Counted from the first letter of the stretch, positions 1 through 5,012 are shown. The stretch: DNA of 6,364 bases from Microcaldota archaeon (GCA_016217775.1 JACRGG010000068.1:1-6364); one strand, 5' to 3'. Notes: generated by a model from the letters alone, not told the origin. Numbers and translations are program-made.

Positions 1-973
1 CCGCCTGCGAGTCAACCATTGACTGAAAATCAGGAATCACAGTCGAGTTGACAAGACCGGACTGGACAACCCACGCCGCTTGATTTTGCATTGCTTGCAC
101 GCCGGTAAACTCGCTTAAGCGGTACTCCCAAACTCCCCAAATTTTTTTAAGAGTCGCATCATCCAAGTTGGTTTCCTTGGCGACTATTTGAATCGCCTCA
201 TCCGGGTTTTCCTTAATGAATTTTTCCGCCTTCAAGAACGCGCGCAACAACTTTTTTTGGGCAACCTTATTTTCGCCGAACTTTTGCGAGGAATAAACGG
301 CCATCATCCAACTTGTTTTGGGAGTGAAATAATCCACTTTAGGGCCGAGGCCTGCAATTATTTTTGACGGCGTTGGCTCCCAGGCAAAAACCGCGTCCAC
401 ATCCCCGTGGTCCAAGGCGGACGCCATATTTTGCGGAGCCAAGTCAACAAACGTTACGGAAGAAGGGCCTATGCTGCTTTCTTTTAACAGCTTCCAAAGA
501 TTGTATTGGGAGACTGAAGTGAACGGAAGGCCGACTTTTTTTCCAGCCAAGTCGTTGACTGAAAAGATTTTAGCGTCCTTGCGGGAAACCAGAGTCAAGT
601 CGTTGGTGTTTTCCTCGAACTTGGCTAAAATCGAGTACTTCCCGCCCTTTAAAGCGACGAAAACCCCCGGAGTTTCAGCACCGACCAACACGTCAATCTT
701 GTTAACCGCTAATTCCTGGAACACGTAGCCAATAAAACTCGCCTTGACCTCCTCTACCTGCAATCCTTCCTCGGCAAGAAAGTTTTTTCTCAAAGCGATT
801 ATCGGAACCGCGTTAAACGGGGCTGGAACGTAGGCGAAACTGATTTTTTCAATTGACTGATTGCCTGCTACTGCCAAACCCGTTGAAGAAGAATTGTTTG
901 TCAATAAGAATCCTGCTAGCAGCAAGACTACCGCAGCGCCGATTACTAGAACTGTTTTACTCAATTCAAACAT
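1..973 (-). CDS. ABC transporter substrate-binding protein, SsuA/NMT1-like (C-terminus missing)
   Basis: Reading the minus strand from the ATG at 971-973 gives 324 codons with no stop up to the window edge, so the C-terminus lies outside. Residues 7-24 are a hydrophobic segment (signal peptide or membrane anchor), followed by an Asn/Ser/Thr-rich linker. There is no lipobox cysteine. The mature part shows the NMT1/SsuA/TauA pattern: an early strand (ISFAYVP), DLAGKKVGLP at 141-150, then VTFVDLAP, DHGDVDAVFAWEP at 188-200 and an Ala/Lys-rich helix with KENPDEA near 255. Such proteins capture nitrate, sulfonates, taurine or thiamine precursors outside the membrane for an ABC importer. The permease and ATPase would be expected farther left. 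The gene is divergent from a TrmB-type regulator, which may control it. Class assignment is firm; the substrate cannot be read from sequence. Confidence 0.88.
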   Translation of the reverse strand, partial: MFELSKTVLVIGAAVVLLLAGFLLTNNSSSTGLAVAGNQSIEKISFAYVPAPFNAVPIIALRKNFLAEEGLQVEEVKASFIGYVFQELAVNKIDVLVGAETPGVFVALKGGKYSILAKFEENTNDLTLVSRKDAKIFSVNDLAGKKVGLPFTSVSQYNLWKLLKESSIGPSSVTFVDLAPQNMASALDHGDVDAVFAWEPTPSKIIAGLGPKVDYFTPKTSWMMAVYSSQKFGENKVAQKKLLRAFLKAEKFIKENPDEAIQIVAKETNLDDATLKKIWGVWEYRLSEFTGVQAMQNQAAWVVQSGLVNSTVIPDFQSMVDSQA

Positions 974-1022
974 TTTTGTTACCCGCCGCGCCAAGGCACT
1001 TTAGCGTCCTTTGACACAAAGT

Positions 1023-1040
1023 GTTTTAATGGATAAAAGC
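1023..1040 (-). promoter_or_regulatory. possible promoter of the substrate-binding protein gene
   Basis: On the minus strand this stretch reads as two A/T-rich blocks, GCTTTTATCC and ATTAAAAC, 50-65 bases before the ATG at 973. Either could serve as a TATA element and would give a 5' leader of about 25-40 bases. A weak purine block, GGCGGGTAAC, lies just before the ATG. The assignment rests only on position and composition. Confidence 0.3.
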
Positions 1041-1055
1041 GCTAATATCTCAACG

Positions 1056-1073
1056 TGAGGGGAAAACCCCTCA
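1056..1073. promoter_or_regulatory. perfect dyad, candidate operator in the divergent promoter region
   Basis: The sequence is TGAGGGG, AAAA, CCCCTCA: a perfect 7-base inverted repeat around a 4-base A spacer. It ends five bases before the TATA element of the TrmB-type gene and sits upstream of the divergent substrate-binding gene, so a bound protein could affect both promoters. TrmB-family proteins bind palindromes near archaeal promoters, so autoregulation plus control of the transporter is the natural inference. It has no following T-run on either strand, which argues against a terminator. Confidence 0.5.
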
Positions 1074-1078
1074 ATAGA

Positions 1079-1086
1079 ATATATAT
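1079..1086 (+). promoter_or_regulatory. TATA box of the TrmB-type regulator gene (leaderless)
   Basis: The A/T run ATATATAT-like block around 1079-1086 is centred about 28 bases before the ATG at 1111. That is the distance from an archaeal TATA box to the transcription start, so the mRNA probably begins at or next to the start codon. No Shine-Dalgarno motif precedes the ATG, in agreement. Confidence 0.55.
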
Positions 1087-1110
1087 TGGCAGCAACAAGG
1101 TTTTGGCGCA

Positions 1111-1836
1111 ATGGACGAACTAAGCGGATTGATTCAATTAGGCTTAAGCGAGCACCAGGCCAGAACGTACTTGACTCTATTACGAACTGGGGAAGCAAGC
1201 GTAAACAAGATTGCCAGGGAAAGCGGAATCCACCCGAGAAGCACTTACGACTGCCTGGACGCCCTAGTAAGCAAGGGACTGGCAACTTATTCGGAGAAAG
1301 AAGGGACGAAAATGTTTTGTGCATACTCCCTAGACAGCCTAATGGCGTTAGTTGAAGAGAAAAAAAGCGTTGTGGAGCAGCTATTGCCTATTTTGGAAGG
1401 CCAGTTGAGAAAAAACAACGTGCCGCTAGTGAGAGTGTTCAACGGCCGTAATGGAATGCGCGCTGTTTGGGAGGACTTGCTTAAAGTCGGCCAGCCGATT
1501 TACTTTTATGGCGGGGCAATGCAGGGATTCAGGATTTACCTAAAAGAATACACTAAGCGGTGGAACACGCGCAGAGAAAAACTGGGCATTCCAGTTAAAG
1601 GAATTTTCGTAAACAAGCCGGAAGTTTTTTCAGCATTTAAAGGATTCAAATTATGGCAGGCAAAACCCCTGCCGGAAAAACTTTACAGCTCGGTGGCGTG
1701 GTGGCTTTACGGAAACAAAATGGCGCTAGTTTTTATGCAGGCAGAACCCCTAGTAATACTGATTGAAAGCCCTGATTTGGCTAACACGTACAGAAACTTC
1801 TTCAACTTAGCTTGGAAAACCGCTGGGAAGAAATAG
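1111..1836 (+). CDS. TrmB-family winged-helix transcriptional regulator
   Basis: This 241-residue protein has the architecture of archaeal TrmB-type regulators. Residues 1-75 form a winged helix: the opening LGLSEHQARTYLTLLRTGEA is typical of the family, and the recognition helix spans about IHPRSTYDCLDALVSKGL (40-57). Residues 76-100 are a helical, probably coiled-coil linker (LMALVEEKKSVVEQLLPILE) for dimerisation. Residues about 107-236 form the effector-type domain, with VRVFNGRNGMRAVWEDLL and the strand-rich IYFYGG. It is divergent from a substrate-binding protein gene, so a likely role is to sense a solute and control that importer. The start is supported by a TATA box at leaderless distance. 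The family call is firm, the regulon is inferred and the ligand is unknown. Confidence 0.88.
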   Translation: MDELSGLIQLGLSEHQARTYLTLLRTGEASVNKIARESGIHPRSTYDCLDALVSKGLATYSEKEGTKMFCAYSLDSLMALVEEKKSVVEQLLPILEGQLRKNNVPLVRVFNGRNGMRAVWEDLLKVGQPIYFYGGAMQGFRIYLKEYTKRWNTRREKLGIPVKGIFVNKPEVFSAFKGFKLWQAKPLPEKLYSSVAWWLYGNKMALVFMQAEPLVILIESPDLANTYRNFFNLAWKTAGKK

Positions 1837-1875
1837 TTTCAAAACAAGCATAAGCCGGTTTTGCCGTGTTTTAAG

Positions 1876-1911
1876 CGTAATGCACAAAACTACATATTTT
1901 TGTGCGTTATG
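1876..1911 (+). promoter_or_regulatory. 14-bp imperfect dyad upstream of the AbiE-like operon
   Basis: CGTAATGCACAAAA (1876-1889) faces TTTTGTGCGTTATG (1898-1911) across an 8-base spacer. Twelve positions are Watson-Crick pairs and the other two are G-T. It lies 36-70 bases upstream of the TATA element of the next operon and about 40 bases after the stop codon of the TrmB-type gene. AbiEi antitoxins are known to repress their own operon by binding inverted repeats upstream, so an operator is one reading. The alternative is an RNA hairpin at the end of the upstream transcript, since both mismatches are G-U on plus-strand RNA. No U-run follows it, which weakens the terminator idea. Confidence 0.5.
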
Positions 1912-1940
1912 AAAGAAAAAACCCGTCTTTCGATGAAGTG

Positions 1941-1955
1941 CGAAAGATATATAAA
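1941..1955 (+). promoter_or_regulatory. BRE and TATA box of the AbiE-like operon (leaderless)
   Basis: CGAAAG followed directly by ATATATAAA is a very good match to the archaeal BRE-TATA pair. The TATA centre is about 28 bases before the ATG at 1980, so transcription should begin at or next to the start codon. This is the clearest promoter in the window. Confidence 0.75.
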
Positions 1956-1979
1956 GGTTGAAAGTTAAAAACAGAAAGT

Positions 1980-2573
1980 ATGGGAATCGGGGAATTGGCG
2001 TACAGGCGGGTTTTAAGCGAGTTTTTCTTTAAAAAAACCGTGTCATTCACTCAAGCCGCAATCTCGCGCGAACTAGGCGTTTCCTTGAGCACGGTGAACA
2101 ACGCGGTGAGGCAAGCGGAGCAAATTGGCTGCGTTGAAATAAGGCCGCGCGGGTTTACACTCGTTGACGCGCAAAAGCTCTTGGCTTACTTTTCCACACT
2201 GCACAGGCTTGAAAAAAGCGTTGTCTACAAGACCCGCGTGGAGGCGCCGGTCGGGAAAATAGAGGGAATGATGCTCTCCAAAACCGTTTTCACCGCCTAC
2301 TCCGGCTACAAGCTCCTGTTCAACGACGCGCCCGCGGATTACTCCACGGTGTTCGTCTACGCCGGCGAAAAAGAGGCGCAAAAGATGCGGGAATTGTTTG
2401 AGCACAAACAAGGCCCCGTAAACCTAGTGGTTTTGGCGGCTGACGGGAAACTCCTTGAGGAAAGCCAAAACAACATTGCGCCGCTCGCGCAAATCTACGC
2501 GGACTTGTGGAACTTGCGCGACTGGCAGGCGAGGGAATACCTCAATGCAATAGAAAAAAGGCTGGGCTGGTGA
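1980..2573 (+). CDS. winged-helix protein, candidate AbiEi-type antitoxin
   Basis: This protein has 197 residues. Residues about 8-62 form a winged helix-turn-helix: FTQAAISRELGVSLSTVNNA (23-42) gives the two helices, and VEIRPRGFTLVD the wing. The rest alternates strands and helices and ends in APLAQIYADLWNL...AREYLNAIEKRL, which resembles the C-terminal half of AbiEi-like antitoxins. In known AbiE systems the first gene encodes the antitoxin, which also represses the operon, and the second encodes a nucleotidyltransferase toxin. The length, gene order and 4-base overlap with a nucleotidyltransferase gene all fit. The ATG lies at leaderless distance from a strong TATA box. DNA binding is well supported; the antitoxin role is inferred mainly from the neighbour. 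It could also be a stand-alone regulator. Confidence 0.7.
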   Translation: MGIGELAYRRVLSEFFFKKTVSFTQAAISRELGVSLSTVNNAVRQAEQIGCVEIRPRGFTLVDAQKLLAYFSTLHRLEKSVVYKTRVEAPVGKIEGMMLSKTVFTAYSGYKLLFNDAPADYSTVFVYAGEKEAQKMRELFEHKQGPVNLVVLAADGKLLEESQNNIAPLAQIYADLWNLRDWQAREYLNAIEKRLGW

Positions 2574-3211
2574 ATTTGGTGAAAGAATTTTGGAACGAGC
2601 TGGTGACAAATCAGAGTTGGCTGAAGCTAGTCGAGTTAAGCAAGGAATTTGATTTCACCGTAATAGGCGGGTGGGCGGCTTTCTTGTGGACTAACGCCCA
2701 CAAGTCCAAAGACATTGATTTCGTGACTGACTACGCGCAGCTAATGGCGTTAAGCAGGAAATTTAGCGTGTCGAAAAACGACAGGCTGAAAAAATACGAG
2801 ATTAAATTCGATTCCTTCGACGCGGACATTTACCTGCCGTCATACTCGGAATTGGCAATCCCGCCAAAAGACTTGCTTAAAGGCGGGCTGACGGCGAAAA
2901 TCCAGGGAATACGCGTAGTCTCACCCGAAGCGCTCTTGGCGCTAAAGCAGGCGGCTGAAATAAGCAGGCGCGGCAGCATCAAGGGAAAAAAAGACTCGAT
3001 AGACATCGTTACTTTATTGATTCGCGCGCCAATCGAATTAAGCAAATACGGCGAGCTAGTAAAAAAATACGGCTTGGCGGACTACCCGAATCAGCTCTCG
3101 CTCGTGGTGAAAAACTTTGGCGACAATGATATCGAGTACACCGGGCTATCGTTCAATGAATTCAAGAAATGGCGGAAGAAAACACTCGAGCAAATAAGCT
3201 ACGTAAAGTAA
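2570..3211 (+). CDS. nucleotidyltransferase, candidate AbiEii-type toxin
   Basis: This 213-residue protein has the polymerase beta-type nucleotidyltransferase fold. Motif I is VIGGWAAFLW (31-40) followed by KSKDIDFV (45-52), supplying the Gly-Gly pair and metal-binding D48 and D50. D86 in DADIYL is the probable third carboxylate. LLALKQAAE (122-130) and KKDSIDIVTLL (140-150) match the Lys and K-D-x-x-D motifs of AbiEii/AbiGii-type toxins. In characterised AbiE systems the toxin acts in the cytosol as an NTP-dependent nucleotidyltransferase. I place the start at the GTG at 2570 because it overlaps the previous stop as GTGA, a sign of translational coupling. A GTG at 2507 would give a longer N-terminus lying wholly inside the upstream gene and is less likely; a GTG at 2579 is also possible. 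The fold is firm; toxicity and substrate are inferred. Confidence 0.8.
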   Translation: MNLVKEFWNELVTNQSWLKLVELSKEFDFTVIGGWAAFLWTNAHKSKDIDFVTDYAQLMALSRKFSVSKNDRLKKYEIKFDSFDADIYLPSYSELAIPPKDLLKGGLTAKIQGIRVVSPEALLALKQAAEISRRGSIKGKKDSIDIVTLLIRAPIELSKYGELVKKYGLADYPNQLSLVVKNFGDNDIEYTGLSFNEFKKWRKKTLEQISYVK

Positions 3212-3229
3212 GAAAACTAAACCCTTACG

Positions 3230-3261
3230 AAAAAAACAATTGTAAAAATGAGTTGTAAAAA
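3230..3261 (-). terminator. T-rich terminator region after the L10e gene
   Basis: On the minus strand this stretch holds two copies of TTTTTACAA and then a run of seven T, 55-85 bases after the L10e stop codon. Archaeal termination commonly needs only a run of T in the non-template strand, so this region is a good candidate. The same convergent gap (3212-3314) has no equally clear T-run on the plus strand for the toxin-like gene; only short T-runs near 3307-3320 are present. Confidence 0.5.
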
Positions 3262-3314
3262 CGAAAATAGGAAAGAAAACAATCAGTGAAGAAAAGCAAG
3301 AAATTATTTTATCG

Positions 3315-4058
3315 CTATTTCTTTCCTGGTTTCTTGGCGTCTGAGGGTTTTGCTCCCGCCGGCGCGGCGGCTTTGTCTCCCGCGGCTGCAACTGGCGCTG
3401 CGCCTTCTTTTCCCGCCTCGCCTTCCGCTGCCGGCGCGCCTTCCGCCGCGACAACTTCCTCGACCGGCTTGACTTCCTCGACGATTTTCTTCTTCATCTT
3501 AATGCCCTCAATCGAGCGGCGCAAGTTAATTGGGTCGTTGGAAATGTCTTTGATGACTAGAGTGTAAGTTGAAGAGAGTTTTGCCTGGCCGCGCCTGCAC
3601 GATTCCTTGACTATTGGCAGCGCGTCCTTCATTACCCGAATTCGGAAAATCGTCTGGCCCTTGTAGATTCTCGCAGAACGGCCTTTTGGCTTGCCAAAAG
3701 CAAGCTTCATTCCCTTGCTGATGCGGTCCGCGCCCGCCACTCCTGACGCGGAGTGCTCGCGGATTACGTGGTGCGGAAATACTAATAGCGTGAGGAAAAA
3801 GTTGTCGATGAGGTTTCGCTCTAGGTACTTTAAGAGCGCTTGCCTGCCTGACTCGAGTGAGTTGTCGCGGATGTTTAGGGACTGGTTTGAAACCAAGTCG
3901 ATTTCCAAGTCGAAGCGCTTGTCGGTGCCCATATTGAATTGCCTTACTTTAGTGTTCGGCACTCCTTTCACGTAGCTCTTTCGCGGCCGCGAGCGGCTGG
4001 TTCGAGTCCAAGGCTGTCCCTTGATTGCCCTCATAGTGCGCGCAGGCCTTAAAGCCAT
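3315..4058 (-). CDS. rpl10e: 50S ribosomal protein L10e (uL16) with a long C-terminal tail
   Basis: The start MALRPAR, then YVKGVPNTKVRQFNMG, RDNSLESGRQALLKYLERN, VFPHHVIREH, GADRISKGMKLAFGKPKGRSARI and QTIFRIRV follow archaeal L10e from end to end. L10e is the large-subunit protein that sits by the A-site finger and the peptidyl transferase centre and contacts incoming tRNA. Two things differ from typical archaeal L10e. There is an added basic stretch (SRSRPRK) around residues 22-28, where others run directly from PYTR to the YxxGVP block. There is also a tail from about residue 189 to 247, Glu/Val-rich at first, then Ala/Pro/Gly-rich and ending in lysines; usual archaeal L10e is about 170-180 residues. 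The tail is probably disordered. The gene stands alone and converges on the toxin-like gene. Identity is firm. Confidence 0.95.
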   Translation of the reverse strand: MALRPARTMRAIKGQPWTRTSRSRPRKSYVKGVPNTKVRQFNMGTDKRFDLEIDLVSNQSLNIRDNSLESGRQALLKYLERNLIDNFFLTLLVFPHHVIREHSASGVAGADRISKGMKLAFGKPKGRSARIYKGQTIFRIRVMKDALPIVKESCRRGQAKLSSTYTLVIKDISNDPINLRRSIEGIKMKKKIVEEVKPVEEVVAAEGAPAAEGEAGKEGAAPVAAAGDKAAAPAGAKPSDAKKPGKK

Positions 4059-4090
4059 AAAATCATCTAGCTGAACTTAAGTCAAAAATG

Positions 4091-4104
4091 CTTTAATTAA
4101 AAAA
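4091..4104 (-). promoter_or_regulatory. possible promoter of the L10e gene
   Basis: On the minus strand a T-rich run leads into TTTAATTAAAG about 33-43 bases before the L10e ATG at 4058. As a TATA element it would give a leader of roughly 10-15 bases. It is the only strong A/T element close to that start, but the match to the consensus is loose. Confidence 0.35.
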
Positions 4105-4130
4105 AAAGCGTTACTCAATAATGCAGACAA

Positions 4131-4155
4131 TGGTTTAAAAAAGCTTTTTTTACCA
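4131..4155. repeat. A/T-rich near-palindrome
   Basis: TGGT at 4131 and ACCA at 4152 enclose AAAAAAGCTTTTTT (4137-4150), a perfect 14-base palindrome; a one-base asymmetry separates inner and outer arms. It lies between the divergent L10e gene and the small ORF at 4248, upstream of both. It could be a protein-binding site, or the T-run at 4145-4151 could end plus-strand read-through. No function can be assigned from sequence alone. Confidence 0.35.
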
Positions 4156-4186
4156 CAGCCCCGCCAAGTTTCGCCTAAAAAACAAT

Positions 4187-4195
4187 GAATAAATA
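4187..4195 (+). promoter_or_regulatory. possible TATA box upstream of the small ORF
   Basis: GAATAAATA is the best A/T element at a suitable distance before the ATG at 4248. It would put the transcription start near 4215-4220 and leave a leader of about 30 bases carrying the Shine-Dalgarno motif. It is a weak match judged on position only. Confidence 0.3.
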
Positions 4196-4236
4196 CAGGA
4201 AGCAACACAAGAAGAGTAGATTAAAAAAAATTCGTT

Positions 4237-4241
4237 GGTGA
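4237..4241 (+). promoter_or_regulatory. Shine-Dalgarno site for the small ORF
   Basis: GGTGA is complementary to the archaeal 16S rRNA 3' end and stands six bases before the ATG at 4248. This is the best ribosome-binding site in the window, and it supports 4248 as a true translation start although the ORF behind it is short. Confidence 0.55.
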
Positions 4242-4247
4242 AGCAAA

Positions 4248-4373
4248 ATGGCTGGAGTTGGATTGCTTGAAAGAATTGGGTTAAGACAACCTGCAAAGGA
4301 AGTTGTTGTAAAACCGCGCGCGTCATTAAGCGCAAGCCAATCAAGCGCGCCAAAAAAAGGTGTAAGGGTTTAG
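4248..4373 (+). CDS. 41-residue ORF, probably the 5' part of a gene interrupted by an inserted element
   Basis: The ATG has a good Shine-Dalgarno site and is followed by 41 codons: a short amphipathic opening (MAGVGLLERIGLRQPAKEVV), then a basic, Ser/Ala-rich stretch ending SSAPKKGVRV. I recognise no family. The stop codon TAG (4371-4373) lies inside the left arm of the foldback element at 4368-4475, so the last residue and the stop are supplied by that element. If 110 bases (4368-4477) are removed, codon 40 (AGG) runs straight into TTA at 4478 and on in frame through the ORF at 4532-4942. The whole protein would be 194 residues, with no stop at the join. It is therefore either a truncated gene remnant or a gene whose message is repaired. 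A genuine 41-residue protein is also possible. Confidence 0.45.
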   Translation: MAGVGLLERIGLRQPAKEVVVKPRASLSASQSSAPKKGVRV

Positions 4374-4475
4374 TTTTGTAGCAAAATTTTGGCGGTTTGC
4401 GCTCGTGAAAATGACAAAAACCAATAAATCACTGAAAAACGCAGTTTACCTCGTAAAACGCCTACAAAACTAAAC
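4368..4475. mobile_element. 108-base foldback element with 14-bp perfect terminal inverted repeats (MITE-like)
   Basis: GTTTAGTTTTGTAG (4368-4381) is the exact reverse complement of 4462-4475. Pairing continues inward: GCGGTTTGCG (4392-4401) pairs with CGTAAAACGC (4452-4461) with one G-A mismatch and one G-T. On the 5' side a perfect 10-base palindrome, CAAAATTTTG (4382-4391), is left as a bulge. The apical 50 bases hold a small ACTG/CAGT hairpin (4431-4445). The element is flanked on both sides by GG (4366-4367 and 4476-4477), which may be a 2-base target duplication. Removing the element and one GG restores a reading frame across the site. It encodes no protein. It may be a non-autonomous transposable element, an extragenic palindrome or a structured RNA; insertion fits the flanking ORFs best. 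Confidence 0.5.
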
Positions 4476-4531
4476 GGTTACAAAAAGGTTTTAGCCTGCT
4501 TAATCATAATAACACGTTTAATCCCGGAGAC

Positions 4532-4942
4532 TTGAAGAAGCGATTTGCTAATGCAACGAAACTAATTAGCGACGCTAACTTGCACGGCACTCTGCTTGCC
4601 ACGAACACGTTTAACGAGCGGGAAAGACGGTTAGATATTTATGGGCACTTGGTTAAAGTAACCGACGAATTAGGCAATGAAAGGGGTTCAATGGAAAGAC
4701 CAAAGGAAGGCGATTTCCTACGCGTACTCCAAGGCGCATTTGCTAAAGAACAAGAAGAAATCGCTAGAAAATCCCCGTTGGTGGCGCAAGGAGCTTTGAA
4801 GTACGACAAGGTCAACCTGGTTGGCACAACGCGAACTGCAGAAGGCAAAATAATAGAGGGAGCGCCAAAACTAGTCAAGTTCAGGATTCAAAACGGCTCG
4901 TTACACAAAGTAAGCGAAACCGAATTGAGCAAAGCCGCTTGA
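4532..4942 (+). CDS. hypothetical protein; probably the 3' part of an interrupted gene
   Basis: The only usual start codon in this frame before residue 54 is the TTG at 4532, which gives 136 residues. That start is poor: GGAG ends only two bases before it. The frame is open upstream from 4457, and the codons at 4478-4531 read as ordinary protein (LQKGFSLLNHNNTFNPGD), so coding probably begins earlier. Joined to the ORF at 4248 without the foldback element, the protein is 194 residues. The sequence is soluble, charged and mostly helical at first (KKRFANATKLISDANLHGTL), with a more strand-like end (KLVKFRIQNGSLHKVSE). It has no cysteine, no membrane segment and no motif I can name. It is separated from the metalloprotease gene by 70 bases and an apparent promoter, so there is no clear operon. 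Function unknown. Confidence 0.6.
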   Translation: MKKRFANATKLISDANLHGTLLATNTFNERERRLDIYGHLVKVTDELGNERGSMERPKEGDFLRVLQGAFAKEQEEIARKSPLVAQGALKYDKVNLVGTTRTAEGKIIEGAPKLVKFRIQNGSLHKVSETELSKAA

Positions 4943-4972
4943 AAAGCAGGCGGTAGCTTAACCGCTTGAAAA
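4935..4972 (+). repeat. 11-base direct repeat with a small hairpin at a gene end
   Basis: CCGCTTGAAAA occurs at 4935-4945, where it contains the stop codon of the preceding ORF, and again at 4962-4972. Between the copies GCGGT (4950-4954) can pair with ACCGC (4961-4965) around a 6-base loop. A T-rich run follows near 4994-5002. The set may form a transcript end, or the direct repeat may be a small local duplication. Confidence 0.35.
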
Positions 4973-4980
4973 ACCCATTT

Positions 4981-4990
4981 GGTTAAAAAA
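4981..4990 (+). promoter_or_regulatory. possible TATA box of the metalloprotease gene (leaderless)
   Basis: GGTTAAAAAA is centred about 26-27 bases before the ATG at 5013, which fits a leaderless transcript. No Shine-Dalgarno motif precedes that ATG. The match to the TATA consensus is moderate. Confidence 0.45.
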
Positions 4991-5012
4991 GTGTTTTTCT
5001 TTAATGTAAAGT

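Noticed and set aside
471..728. 85-codon plus-strand ORF inside the substrate-binding gene
   Set aside because: It lies opposite a well-supported SsuA/NMT1-like protein and its translation has no recognisable features.
1909..1968. 19-residue ORF starting in the right arm of the dyad
   Set aside because: No promoter or ribosome-binding site fits it, and it runs through the clear BRE-TATA of the next operon.
2507..2569. Longer N-terminus for the nucleotidyltransferase starting at the GTG at 2507
   Set aside because: These codons lie wholly inside the end of the upstream gene, and a GTG at 2570 forms the usual 4-base overlap with its stop codon.
3992..4012. GGTTCGAGTCC resembling a tRNA T-arm
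   Set aside because: The flanking bases do not form the 5-bp T-stem, no other tRNA arms are present, and the stretch is coding sequence of L10e.
4185..4241. 18-residue, very basic ORF (MNKYRKQHKKSRLKKIRW) just before the small ORF, recalling tiny basic ribosomal proteins such as eL41
   Set aside because: It has no Shine-Dalgarno site, overlaps the likely TATA box, and is shorter than known eL41. Basic codons are expected by chance in A-rich DNA.
4150..4353. 67-codon minus-strand ORF opposite the small ORF
   Set aside because: It has no recognisable motif or promoter and opposes a plus-strand ORF with a good ribosome-binding site. Its hydrophobic composition is a frame artefact of the opposite strand.
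4360..4485. Archaeal intron with a bulge-helix-bulge splice site at the foldback element
   Set aside because: The long stem has no 3-base bulges placed around a 4-bp helix. Only a symmetric 3 x 3 loop with a possible TGTA/TACA outer helix can be drawn, so insertion fits better, although RNA removal is not excluded.
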